A stretch of DNA of 64,000 nucleotides from the NCBI RefSeq assembly GCF_003391055.1, contig NZ_QUAJ01000007.1:62001-126000 (forward strand), read 5' to 3'. The stretch is from Psychrilyobacter piezotolerans. Its GTDB lineage: Bacteria > Fusobacteriota > Fusobacteriia > Fusobacteriales > Fusobacteriaceae. This document shows, in pieces, positions 44,765 to 52,398 of this stretch; position 1 is the stretch's first letter; the number at the start of each line of letters is the position of its first letter. Made by a program: the position numbers and the translations under genes. The notes beneath the pieces are model-generated. The model saw only the letters and a list, made by a program, of their open reading frames with translations, was not told the origin of the DNA and did no database searches.

Positions 44765-45424
44765 TTAATTATTTTTCTTATCCAATTCGTTCTCTTTATT
44801 TTTTACTATTTGATTTATCTCTTTTAAATATTTTTCAATGATATCTATCTCACTTTTTATATTTTTTAGTTCTTTTGAATTTTTAACCTTTGTCAGGTTA
44901 TTTTTCATTTTTTCAAACTTTTTTAAATTTATATGTGTTTTAGGTTTATCATTAAATTCAAGAATACCTTGATCTTTCACAGATCTCAGTAGTTGTTTAA
45001 TGGTTTGGGCTTTAGTAATGTTTTCTTTAATGATCTTTTCTCTGGTGCTGTAAGTTACATCTTTATGGGTTAAGAGTTTTACCGCCTGGTTAGAAAGAGA
45101 AGAAATAAGATCCTTTTTTTCTTTAAATTCATTAAACAAAATAAACCTTTTGTTAAATTCTGAAATGTTATCTTTATTTAAACCATTGGCCTGATACCAT
45201 TTCATAAAATCTCCGGAGTTTTTAAATTTTAAAGATACCTGATTAAGCACTGTACAAATATCATATAGAGAATTACTTATAGCCATGAAGCTTTTCCTTA
45301 GTTTTTGCTCACTACTCTTTATAAATTCAATATCTTTTTCTTCAATTTCGTAACTTCCGAAATCAAAATTAGAAACATAGATATCCTTTTTTATTACTTC
45401 TTGTAGTTCTCCAAAGATATCCAC
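44765..45424 (-). CDS. ParA-linked protein, possible partition partner
   Basis: A 219-residue, mostly helical protein. Residues 35-90 (FMAISNSLYDICTVLNQVSL, then FKNSGDFMKWYQANGL) resemble the DUF3102-like pattern found in plasmid and phage proteins. The C-terminal third is a lysine-rich coiled coil. It starts in the base where parA ends, so the two are translationally coupled, as a ParA/ParB-type pair would be, but no ParB DNA-binding domain is recognised. The third 19-bp palindrome lies inside its 5' coding region (45345-45363). Confidence 0.6.
   Translation of the reverse strand: MDIFGELQEVIKKDIYVSNFDFGSYEIEEKDIEFIKSSEQKLRKSFMAISNSLYDICTVLNQVSLKFKNSGDFMKWYQANGLNKDNISEFNKRFILFNEFKEKKDLISSLSNQAVKLLTHKDVTYSTREKIIKENITKAQTIKQLLRSVKDQGILEFNDKPKTHINLKKFEKMKNNLTKVKNSKELKNIKSEIDIIEKYLKEINQIVKNKENELDKKNN
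45345..45363. repeat. 19-bp palindromic site C
   Basis: ATTTCGTAACTTCCGAAAT, inside the start of the ParA-linked gene. It shares ATTTCG and CTTCCGAAAT with site A. Confidence 0.55.
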
Positions 45425-46137
45425 TACATCACCCCCTTTACGATCTTTACGAAGGTAGATTGTATGGTTTTGTATTGAATACTTTTAGTTTCCATGATTG
45501 TTTTCCCTTTCTCTGTTAATTTCATAATTTTTGAAGATTGAAAGATTGGATCTAGAACTTGAATTCCTCCCTTATCTAAATTATCTTTAAGCATTTTTAG
45601 ATGTTCTTTTTCCATCTTACTTCTACCAACTCGATTAGGAACCACCATAGCTATTTTTTCAATACCAATTTCTTTAATTAGATTGACCATCCCTTTAGTA
45701 GTCACATTATCCAGAAATGTGGGAATAACCACTTTATCACTGACATCTAAAAATATATCATCTAGTTTCAGTACTGGAGACCCATCAATTAAGATATAAT
45801 CATATTGTTTTTTAAAAATTTCAATTAACTTTAAAAATTTATCTTCAAATGTAGATTTAATCCTTGTAGTAGTCAGTGGGATATAGAGTAACCCTTCCCG
45901 TAACCTCATGAGCTCTCCATGACCATCCTCAATATACCCCTCTAATCCCTTACCATACCCCGTATCAATACCTGCAAGCTGCAAGATATTGTTTTGAGAA
46001 TCTGATGTAAGAATTAACACCTTATTTTTCTTTCCATGAAGGTTTTCAAGGGAAGATAAAATATGTCCGGTCCAAAATGTAAGTAACGATTTTCCTACTC
46101 CACCCTTATTATTTTTAAATAGAATTACTTTTCCCAT
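45424..46137 (-). CDS. parA: ParA/MinD-family partition ATPase
   Basis: A 237-residue ATPase with the deviant Walker A KNNKGGVGKSLLTFW at residues 8-22, the switch strand YDYILIDGSPVLKLDD, and the PNRVGRSKMEKEHLKML segment common in plasmid ParA/Soj proteins. It is expected to segregate or maintain the excised circular element. It overlaps the rep-like gene upstream by one base and the helical partner gene downstream by one base, so the three are translated as a unit. Confidence 0.88.
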   Translation of the reverse strand: MGKVILFKNNKGGVGKSLLTFWTGHILSSLENLHGKKNKVLILTSDSQNNILQLAGIDTGYGKGLEGYIEDGHGELMRLREGLLYIPLTTTRIKSTFEDKFLKLIEIFKKQYDYILIDGSPVLKLDDIFLDVSDKVVIPTFLDNVTTKGMVNLIKEIGIEKIAMVVPNRVGRSKMEKEHLKMLKDNLDKGGIQVLDPIFQSSKIMKLTEKGKTIMETKSIQYKTIQSTFVKIVKGVM

Positions 46138-47138
46138 TAGACAATCACCTTCTCACTTTTTTTTTCATATAATACCTCTTGAGTTTTTAATTTATTATAT
46201 TTTTTGCAGAGCTGGTTCCCAAGATCATCATCTACACCTTGGCACTCATACCCAATATTTTTTAAAATTGAATTTCTCATAGATCTAATTTCAGATTCCC
46301 CTAGATTTTTAACCATGAAGGTTATTTTTTCTTTCCTAGTGATTTTCTTAAGATCTATCGACTCAACTATCCGATGATCTTTATCTTTTAAAATAGCTAC
46401 TAAAATTTTAGAGTTTAGAGGTTTATTCTTTGATTTCATAAATTCAATCACTTTTTCAACTTCGCCTACAGATCCCTTGGAATAATTTTTAATATTTTTT
46501 AGGGTTTGGGAGTTATAGTTTTTAAATCCATTTCTAACTATCAACTCTTTTATGGTTTTTAAAATAATTTCATCAGAAGCAGCAGCAGGATTTCCTTTTG
46601 TGCTACTACTATCTTTTTGTGGGAGTATATTTATGGGAGTATTATCAGACGACTTTTGAGACGGCGTAGAGGCTACTTTTGAGTCGAAACCACACGACTT
46701 TTGAGTCGGGTGCGGAGTTTGTTGACCTAGAAGACCCATCTTTTTTTTCATCTCTTCTATCTCATCTTCATTATCTTCTATCTTATTGAATTCAAACAAG
46801 GTATTGAACTTTTCCTCTAGAAATATAAAGTTATATGATCCATAAACTAAATTTTTATGAAGATGTCTTTTTATCAATCCAAGAGCTTCATATTTTTTTA
46901 ACCTTCTAGATAATACATCGTTTGAGTTTATCTTTAATGCTGGAAGATAGGTTAATAACTTTTGATAGTCAACCCACATATAATTATCCCCATCTACAGA
47001 TTTTTCAAGGATGGTTTTCCAAGTTTTCATATCTTTTAAATAAGAAATAATAAAAGCATCTTTTATATCCAAACCAAACTCTATAAGTTTATGTTGCTGG
47101 ACTTCTCCAATTGTATACTTTATATTATCTCTTTTCAT
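46137..47138 (-). CDS. Replication-initiator-like protein with winged-helix N-terminus
   Basis: A 333-residue protein. Residues 1-120 form a winged-helix domain (FIISYLKDM ... SNDVLSRRLKKYEALGLIKRHL), as in plasmid and phage replication initiators. A Pro/Ser/Thr-rich linker (about 140-180) follows and is encoded by three iterons (46650-46709). A helical C-terminal domain contains ILKTIKELIVRNGFKNYNSQ. The layout, with iterons inside the gene, recalls phage lambda O-type initiators. It starts just upstream of parA. It could also be a replication-linked transcription regulator. Confidence 0.65.
   Translation of the reverse strand: MKRDNIKYTIGEVQQHKLIEFGLDIKDAFIISYLKDMKTWKTILEKSVDGDNYMWVDYQKLLTYLPALKINSNDVLSRRLKKYEALGLIKRHLHKNLVYGSYNFIFLEEKFNTLFEFNKIEDNEDEIEEMKKKMGLLGQQTPHPTQKSCGFDSKVASTPSQKSSDNTPINILPQKDSSSTKGNPAAASDEIILKTIKELIVRNGFKNYNSQTLKNIKNYSKGSVGEVEKVIEFMKSKNKPLNSKILVAILKDKDHRIVESIDLKKITRKEKITFMVKNLGESEIRSMRNSILKNIGYECQGVDDDLGNQLCKKYNKLKTQEVLYEKKSEKVIV
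46650..46709. repeat. Three iterons within the rep-like gene, candidate origin
   Basis: Fifteen-base units at 46650-46664, 46673-46687 and 46695-46709 with consensus CGACTTTTGAGTCGG. They start 23 and 22 bases apart, about two helical turns, so they present the same face of the DNA. Each unit holds the inverted pair CGACT/AGTCG. They encode the linker of the initiator-like protein. Confidence 0.65.
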
Positions 47139-47431
47139 AACTTCCCTCTCTTTATGTCTAAATTCTCTTTAATAAGTTTTTTCTCAATATTATAATTTTC
47201 TACTTTTAGCTTCTCCCTACAATTAACAGCATATTTTAAGAGCCATAGAATTAATTCTTTACTTAAAGTATCGTACTCGATCTCTAAAGCATCTATTTCT
47301 TTTCTCTTCTTAAGGTATGTATCATTAAATTTTATTATTTTTTGATCTAATTCTTTTAGAGCTTCTTTCATGGATAAAAAATCTTTTAATTCCAAAATAC
47401 CAGATCTGGTTTTACTAAATGATTTCTGCAT
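47135..47431 (-). CDS. Coiled-coil hypothetical protein
   Basis: A 98-residue charged helical protein (KEALKELDQKIIKFNDTYLK and following heptads). Its stop overlaps the rep-like start. The ATG at 47431 follows GAGG at short distance. Not recognised; probably an accessory of the replication/maintenance block. Confidence 0.55.
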   Translation of the reverse strand: MQKSFSKTRSGILELKDFLSMKEALKELDQKIIKFNDTYLKKRKEIDALEIEYDTLSKELILWLLKYAVNCREKLKVENYNIEKKLIKENLDIKRGKL

Positions 47432-47440
47432 ATCCTCATT

Positions 47441-47596
47441 TCATTTATTTAAGTTAAAACTTTTCACCCTTCTTTCACGGTCTAAATCACTTATCATTTG
47501 AGCATGTCTCAGATGTTCTTCAAAGGTTGATACTCGCACCTGCATATTCATACTTCTCTCCAGCTCTAAAGATAAAGCTGATTCTGGTCTAGCCAT
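47441..47596 (-). CDS. Small hypothetical protein (51 residues)
   Basis: MARPESALSLELERSMNMQV at the start, then a charged helix ending VKSFNLNK. GGGAGGG stands five bases before the ATG, and the gene is spaced 12 bases from the upstream small gene and 9 from the next. The tight packing with good ribosome sites supports expression. Function unknown. Confidence 0.55.
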   Translation of the reverse strand: MARPESALSLELERSMNMQVRVSTFEEHLRHAQMISDLDRERRVKSFNLNK

Positions 47597-47608
47597 AATT
47601 TCCCTCCC

Positions 47609-47749
47609 TCAAAATAATTTGTACTGCTTTTCTCCATTAGGAGTAAGATCATATGAAATTTTTTTTACTTTCTTTATAAATTCATTCTTTTTTATCTTCT
47701 TTTTATTCCTAAATACACTTTTTATAACCACAGCATTTGAAATTTCCAT
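47609..47749 (-). CDS. Small basic hypothetical protein (46 residues)
   Basis: MEISNAVVIKSVFRNKKKIK at the start, very lysine-rich, ending NGEKQYKLF. GGGGGG stands four bases before the ATG. It is the first of a row of small genes downstream of the Cro-like gene and may bind nucleic acid by its charge. Function unknown. Confidence 0.5.
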   Translation of the reverse strand: MEISNAVVIKSVFRNKKKIKKNEFIKKVKKISYDLTPNGEKQYKLF

Positions 47750-47788
47750 AGTTCCCCCCTGTTATTAAATAAAAATTTATAAATCAAT

Positions 47789-47968
47789 CTATAATTCAGA
47801 CACAAACGTGTCTGGTTGGTTTAAAATTTTTTCTGTTTTTTTTAAAAAATCGTTGTCTTTGCTTTTGATTTTTCTATACATATATTCCCTAGAAATCCCT
47901 AATTTCATAGCTAATTCAGTCATTGTAAGACCTCTGTTAATACATTTAATTTTTATTTTATCAAGCAT
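47789..47968 (-). CDS. Cro-like HTH repressor
   Basis: A 59-residue helix-turn-helix protein: MLDKIKIKCINRGLTMTELA, then MKLGISREYMYRKIK, the classic XRE/Cro helix pair. The ATG at 47968 has AGGAGGGG eight bases upstream. Divergent from the CI-like gene and read toward the maintenance genes, it is positioned as the Cro half of a bistable switch. An extra palindrome, GACACAAACGTGTC, lies near its 3' end. Confidence 0.8.
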   Translation of the reverse strand: MLDKIKIKCINRGLTMTELAMKLGISREYMYRKIKSKDNDFLKKTEKILNQPDTFVSEL

Positions 47969-47989
47969 TGTGCAATCCCCTCCTAGTTT

Positions 47990-48093
47990 GTCCACATATG
48001 TTAACACTATAAATTTAACCTAAAAAGACACAAATGTCAACACATATTTTTCAATTAGTTCACATTTGTGACTTTATTGAGTAAAATTATAAT
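47990..48093. promoter_or_regulatory. Divergent CI/Cro operator-promoter region
   Basis: Three related sites, GTCCACATATGTTAAC (47990-48005), GACACAAATGTCAAC (48027-48041) and GTTCACATTTGTGAC (48058-48072), fit GTTnACATWTGTGnC. The minus-strand Cro promoter is TTGACA (48040-48035), 17 bases, TAAATT (48017-48012), overlapped by the second site. The plus-strand CI promoter is TTGTGA (48066-48071), 16 bases, TATAAT (48088-48093), overlapped by the third. Confidence 0.75.
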
Positions 48094-48112
48094 GAGAAAA
48101 GGAGGAGTTATT

Positions 48113-48811
48113 ATGTCAGAATTTGTGGTTAGCGAAGAAGGAAGAAAAAAGTTAGCAATTTATATAAAAACTTTAAGAGAAAAAAGAGAATTTGGATTAA
48201 ACCAATTAGCTATGAAAGCTGGGATACAAAAAACTATTCTCTCAAGAATTGAAGCGGGTAAAATTTTAAAAATAAATCCATTTTTCTTAAGACAATTAGC
48301 AGTGGCTTTAAGAATTGACTATAAAGAGTTATATAAAATAGTTGGATATTTAGAAGAAGAAGATTTTAAAGAGGAAATGGAAATTAAAGATAGTCAAGCT
48401 GAATATACAGGCGTTAAGGTCGTAGAACTCCCTGTATACGGGGTAGCTTCCACTGGAAAAGGATACCTTAATTTAGAGACCATTCTTAAATATAAAAAAG
48501 TTATAAATGATGGCTTTAGCTCCGATTCTTTTCTTGTAGAGGTAAATGGAGATTCCATGGCTACACTTATCAATGATGAAGATATAGTAGTAGTAGATCC
48601 ACAGTTAAATGATTATGTTGCTGGAAAAATATATGTAATAACTTATAATGACGAAACTTATATAAAACAAGTTCAGTGTCCTAAAAAAAATATAATAGTT
48701 TTAAAGAGTTTAAATTCCAATTATGAAGATAAATACATAATTGATGAAGAGATAAAACAGGTAAAGGTAGAAGGTAGGGTTGTGAAAGTAATTACTGAAA
48801 AGAAATTGTAA
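48113..48811 (+). CDS. CI-like repressor with S24 (LexA-type) autocleavage domain
   Basis: A 232-residue regulator. The N-terminal HTH (FGLNQLAMKAGIQKTILSRI) binds the operators just upstream; the C-terminal peptidase domain has catalytic Ser148 in GDSMATL and Lys185 in TYIKQ. Such repressors hold mobile elements silent and cleave themselves on RecA activation, so DNA damage should induce transfer or excision. ATG at 48113 with GGAGGAG upstream; earlier in-frame starts lie within the promoter. Confidence 0.88.
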   Translation: MSEFVVSEEGRKKLAIYIKTLREKREFGLNQLAMKAGIQKTILSRIEAGKILKINPFFLRQLAVALRIDYKELYKIVGYLEEEDFKEEMEIKDSQAEYTGVKVVELPVYGVASTGKGYLNLETILKYKKVINDGFSSDSFLVEVNGDSMATLINDEDIVVVDPQLNDYVAGKIYVITYNDETYIKQVQCPKKNIIVLKSLNSNYEDKYIIDEEIKQVKVEGRVVKVITEKKL

Positions 48812-48816
48812 ATATC

Positions 48817-49042
48817 CAAGAGACGCAGAAATTACAATGGAAAGAGCTCAAAAACTTAATTCTAAGAAATTTGAGAAAGCTTTAAAAGAAGATATAAAAT
48901 GTAAAAAGTGTAGTGTATGTAACCAAGAGTGGTAAGAAGTACCATAGAGAGAGTTGCAGGTATAACAAGAATACTACAGCTATGAGTGTAGGAGAGGCTA
49001 GAGGAATAGGATTAGAAGCTTGTATGGTTTGTAAGCCGTATT
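48817..49042 (+). pseudogene. Decayed duplicate of the secreted CxxC protein gene
   Basis: This stretch matches most of the intact gene at 50240-50578 in DNA order: the segment for TEITMERAQKLNSKKFEKAL, then, after frameshifts, YHRESCRYNKN, MSVGEARGIGLEACMVC and a stop. Internal deletions and frameshifts break the frame, and no signal peptide is left. It shows that the cargo region has been duplicated and is decaying. Confidence 0.75.
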
Positions 49043-49280
49043 GAGTAACATAGAAAAAAACTTGAGTGGAAAAACTCTAAAAAAAGATTCTGAATTAAAA
49101 TATATTTGGGATAATGATAGATATTTATATATAAGAAATCACGGTGCAAATGTATATTATATTAAAGCTAAAACTACCATGAAACTTGAATCAGAAATTA
49201 AGCTAGAATTTCACAGAAAATACCAAGCTACTTCTATTGGAAGTGGAGCTAGATCTTTAAAAGCTGTTGATAATGATTAG
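49041..49280 (+). CDS. Hypothetical protein, start uncertain
   Basis: A 79-residue frame ending 12 bases before the DUF4268 gene. No ATG is available near the N-terminus; TTG at 49041 lacks a ribosome site and overlaps the pseudogene end, so the gene may be truncated at the 5' end. The sequence KYIWDNDRYLYIRNHGANVY looks like a folded beta-rich domain. No family recognised. Confidence 0.4.
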   Translation: MSNIEKNLSGKTLKKDSELKYIWDNDRYLYIRNHGANVYYIKAKTTMKLESEIKLEFHRKYQATSIGSGARSLKAVDND

Positions 49281-49292
49281 GAGGAGATATTC

Positions 49293-50216
49293 ATGTTAGG
49301 AAAATTAGAAAAAGTTGAATTAAGAGATGTATGGAAACATGAAGCTATTGATTTTACCAAGTGGCTCGCAAAAGAGAAAAATATAGATCTTCTATCAGAT
49401 ACAATTGGAATAGATATAGAAGTGATAGAAACAGAGGCAAGTGTAGGTTCATTTAATGTAGATATATTAGCAAGGGATAGTAGTACAGATAGTAAGATAA
49501 TTATAGAAAATCAACTAGAAAGAACGGATCATGATCATCTAGGAAAGATAATCACCTATGCCTCAGGATATGATGCAGAGACTATTATATGGTTAGTTAA
49601 AGATGCGAAGGATGAACATAAAAAGGCGATAGAATGGTTAAATAATCATTTAGATGAGAAGATTAATATGTTTTTAATAAGAATAGAAGTTTGGAAAATA
49701 GGAGATTCACAACCTGCTCCAAGGTTTAGTGTTCTAGAAAGTCCAAACAATTGGGCTAAAGTTATTAAGAGCAGCTCTAATAGTGGGAAAAGAGAATTAA
49801 CAGATACCAAAAAGCTTCAACTAGAATTTTGGACAAACTTAAAAGAATATGGAGAAGATAATTATTCAAGTCTGAAGTTTCGAACTGTAAGATCTCAGAA
49901 TTGCTATAATCTTTCTGCTGGAAGTAGTTTATATTATATACTTTTAACTGAAAATTCTAAAACGAAACAATTGGGTGTTGGAATTTATATTTATCGGGAT
50001 AAAGATTGTTATCGTAATTTTTTTGAAAAAAAGAGAGAAATAGAAAAAGAATTGGAATTTAATTTAGAGTGGCAAGAACTCATTGATAAGAAAGCAAGCA
50101 AAATAATTATATATAAAGAATTTGATATTAAAAACAAAGAAAGTTGGGTAGAAGGATATAATTGGTTGTTGGATAAAGCTCAAAAAATGAAATTAGTTTT
50201 TGGTAAAAATAAGTAA
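49293..50216 (+). CDS. DUF4268 protein, PD-(D/E)XK-like nuclease fold
   Basis: A 307-residue soluble protein. The N-terminal half has a nuclease-like core: SFNVDILA with Asp57, then KIIIENQLE with Glu72 and Gln74 (an E-x-Q variant), followed by DHLGKIITYA, typical of DUF4268 proteins often found near defence and mobile genes. The C-terminal DUF4268 domain contains KLQLEFWTNLKEYGEDNYSS. Start supported by AGGAGG. It probably acts on DNA; substrate and partner are unknown. Confidence 0.75.
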   Translation: MLGKLEKVELRDVWKHEAIDFTKWLAKEKNIDLLSDTIGIDIEVIETEASVGSFNVDILARDSSTDSKIIIENQLERTDHDHLGKIITYASGYDAETIIWLVKDAKDEHKKAIEWLNNHLDEKINMFLIRIEVWKIGDSQPAPRFSVLESPNNWAKVIKSSSNSGKRELTDTKKLQLEFWTNLKEYGEDNYSSLKFRTVRSQNCYNLSAGSSLYYILLTENSKTKQLGVGIYIYRDKDCYRNFFEKKREIEKELEFNLEWQELIDKKASKIIIYKEFDIKNKESWVEGYNWLLDKAQKMKLVFGKNK

Positions 50217-50239
50217 GACCATAATCAAGGAGATCAATT

Positions 50240-50578
50240 ATGAAAAAATTAATTTTATTTTTATTACTATCAGTTTCTATCTTTGGAAAGCTAAATTTGA
50301 AAGTTATATATTCAGATCCAACAGAGACAGGAATTACAATAGAAAGACCTCAAAATCTTAATTCTGAAGAATTTGAGAAATCTTTAAAGGAAGATATAAT
50401 AGGTGAAAAAATAACTGTAAATAAATCTAATGAAAAGATAGAACATGTAGTGTATATAACTAAAAGTGGTAAAAAGTATCATAGAGAGAGTTGTAGGTAT
50501 AACAAGAATACTAGAGCTATGAGTGTAGAAGAGGCTAGAGGTAGAGGATTAGAAGCTTGTAAGGTTTGTTGGGAGTAG
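50240..50578 (+). CDS. Secreted small protein with YHxxxCRY / CxxC metal-site motif
   Basis: A 112-residue exported protein: signal peptide MKKLILFLLLSVSIFG, a linker, then YITKSGKKYHRESCRYNKNT and LEACKVC, a compact zinc-like site (His, three Cys) commonly found fused or next to secreted nucleases. Ribosome site AGGAG. A decayed second copy lies at 48817-49042 and a nuclease relic at 51590-51774, so this may be what remains of a secreted nuclease module. Confidence 0.65.
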   Translation: MKKLILFLLLSVSIFGKLNLKVIYSDPTETGITIERPQNLNSEEFEKSLKEDIIGEKITVNKSNEKIEHVVYITKSGKKYHRESCRYNKNTRAMSVEEARGRGLEACKVCWE

Positions 50579-50592
50579 GAGGGGAGTAAATA

Positions 50593-50883
50593 ATGGCAGA
50601 TTTCGATATTAAAAGTATAAAATTAAATTATAAAAAATTTTCAAATAAAATTTCAAAGAATAAAAGTAAAGATTATGAAAATTTATTAGCTAAGGAACTT
50701 GCGATAGGAAAATTTGCAAGGCAAAATGGTATTTCAGACTTTAATGAGATTAAAATATGCAAAGTAGATACCAATACCAAAGATGAAACAACGTCTTATA
50801 AATTTACTTTAGAAGCTATAAAAAAAGAAAATAATATAACCAAAAATATAAAAAAGCAGGTAAAAATATGTTTGAAAAATTAA
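50593..50883 (+). CDS. Hypothetical protein (96 residues)
   Basis: A charged, mostly helical protein starting MADFDIKSIKLNYKKFSNKI with no signal or membrane segment. It lies 15 bases after the preceding gene, with AGGAGGGG before the ATG, and overlaps the next gene by 16 bases, so the two are probably made together. Function unknown. Confidence 0.55.
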   Translation: MADFDIKSIKLNYKKFSNKISKNKSKDYENLLAKELAIGKFARQNGISDFNEIKICKVDTNTKDETTSYKFTLEAIKKENNITKNIKKQVKICLKN

Positions 50884-51518
50884 AACTTTCTATAAAACAA
50901 AAATATAATGAATATTATTTAAGGCACATAATAGATAAAAAACAATCTCTAGGATATCAAATGATGTTAATATTTATGAATGAACATCAACTCGCTAGAA
51001 ATGAAATAAATGATTTTGGGACAACTTTAGGCGATGATAAATTAACATTTACAGCTGAAAATTTTAAAGGGATGGCTTTAAAAACTTTAAATTTCATATC
51101 GAAAAATCATAGTAAGAGAATAATGGCAAGCGCAATAGATGAAGATGATTTAATAAAAAAAATAAAAGAACTTATAATTAAAACCTTATTAGCAATCGAT
51201 TCAAATTATTGTGTTCTTAATAAAGATAACAGTGAATATGTGTTCATAATGTGTCAAGAAGGTTATAGATATCAATACAATGGATACAAAAGACCAGATT
51301 TGAAATTAATGGGAAAAGCAAATTTGTTTATTTCTTTAACATTAGTATATTATATTATAGATTTTTTATTTAAGGATTTAGAAATCAATCTTATTGAAAA
51401 ATTGGAATATATAATCCCTATGATTGTATTGTCAATATTGATTTTTTTATTCAAAAATTATCACATTATGCTAAAAATTCCAATGATAATTGCGATTATC
51501 TTTTTAGTAGTTGCATAA
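50868..51518 (+). CDS. Hypothetical protein with C-terminal membrane anchor
   Basis: A 216-residue protein. Residues 1-150 are soluble; three hydrophobic segments follow (LFISLTLVYYIIDFLF, YIIPMIVLSILIFLF and LKIPMIIAIIFLVVA). Overlap with the upstream 96-residue gene suggests a two-gene unit. No family recognised. A small soluble protein coupled to a membrane-anchored one is a layout seen in some abortive-infection effectors, but nothing specific supports that here. Confidence 0.55.
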   Translation: MFEKLKLSIKQKYNEYYLRHIIDKKQSLGYQMMLIFMNEHQLARNEINDFGTTLGDDKLTFTAENFKGMALKTLNFISKNHSKRIMASAIDEDDLIKKIKELIIKTLLAIDSNYCVLNKDNSEYVFIMCQEGYRYQYNGYKRPDLKLMGKANLFISLTLVYYIIDFLFKDLEINLIEKLEYIIPMIVLSILIFLFKNYHIMLKIPMIIAIIFLVVA

Positions 51519-51589
51519 AAAAAGCGAAACTTTATAGCTACAGTAAAGTTAAAGGAGAAATATTTAAATAAATCAATTTTTTTACCAAA

Positions 51590-51774
51590 TGAGATGGAAC
51601 AAATAAAGCTAGTCTTGATATAAATAATGAAACAATAGATATGCATGGTGTTATAAGAATTATGCTAAAACAGACAAGGATCTAGAGAGTGCAGAGAAGT
51701 ATACTAGATCAAATAAATTGGGATTATGGAAGTCATCTAATCCAATAGCTCCATGGGATTATATGAGGAAATAA
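51590..51774 (+). pseudogene. Remnant of a staphylococcal-nuclease-type (SNase) gene
   Basis: One frame reads YAKTDKDLESAEKYTRSNKL, GLWKSSNPIAPWDY and stop, which is the conserved C-terminal end of thermonuclease-like proteins (AE..AR...GLW....PW.YR). The upstream part (near 51640, HGVIRI) is frameshifted and the active-site half is missing. It is too short to be functional. The rest of 51519-51822 holds only A/T-rich sequence. Confidence 0.7.
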
Positions 51775-51822
51775 AAACGGCCATAAATAATATATTTTGG
51801 GAAAATGAATTAAAGGAATATT

Positions 51823-52239
51823 ATGGATAATTTGACACCCGAGCAAAGAACAAAGAATATGAAAGCCATAAAATCGAAGGATACAAAGGCTGAAGTCATG
51901 CTGAGAAAAGCTCTTTGGAAAAAAGGATATAGATATTTTAAAAATTATAAAAAATTACCAGGAAAACCTGATATTGTTTTTTCAAAAAAGAAAACAGTTA
52001 TTTTTGTTGACGGAGAATTCTGGCACGGATTTGACTGGGAGAATAGAAAGCAAGATATTAAGAGCAATCGTGAATACTGGATTCCGAAGATAGAAAGAAA
52101 TATGCAGAGGGATAAGGAAATTCAAGGAAAATTAGAGGATGCAGGGTGGATTGTATTGAGGTTTTGGAGTAAAAATGTACTGAAAAACTTGGATGAGTGT
52201 GTAAAAAAAGTGGAGAAAATGCTGAATAAAAAGCTATAA
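51823..52239 (+). CDS. vsr: Very short patch repair endonuclease (Vsr)
   Basis: A 138-residue nuclease that nicks T:G mismatches produced when 5-methylcytosine deaminates. Signature TPEQRTKNMKAIKSKDTKAE at the N-terminus, GKPDIVF with metal-binding Asp50, then VIFVDGEFWHG and the C-terminal GWIVLRFW. It is the expected companion of the C5 cytosine methyltransferase at 54225, although here two genes separate them. Ribosome site AAGGA. Confidence 0.93.
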   Translation: MDNLTPEQRTKNMKAIKSKDTKAEVMLRKALWKKGYRYFKNYKKLPGKPDIVFSKKKTVIFVDGEFWHGFDWENRKQDIKSNREYWIPKIERNMQRDKEIQGKLEDAGWIVLRFWSKNVLKNLDECVKKVEKMLNKKL

Positions 52240-52398
52240 TTAAGCTTTTTCCTTGGACCTAAAAATAGAAAAGGAAATATTAAATTATATTTTAAAATTT
52301 AATATGCTGTCTAGCTATTCCCTATATTTTTAAGGGTTATAGTAATCCAAATACAATTTAAATTAACAGAAACAATATTAGCACTAGGAGGAGTTATT

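Noticed and set aside
45345-45363. Calling the 19-bp palindrome a proven parS site
   Set aside because: It is near parA, but two of three copies lie in front of transfer genes and no ParB domain was recognised, so an operator is equally possible.
46650-46709. CRISPR array
   Set aside because: Only three 15-bp units with 7-8-bp gaps inside a coding gene; iterons fit better. No CRISPR-like array or cas gene was seen anywhere in the window.
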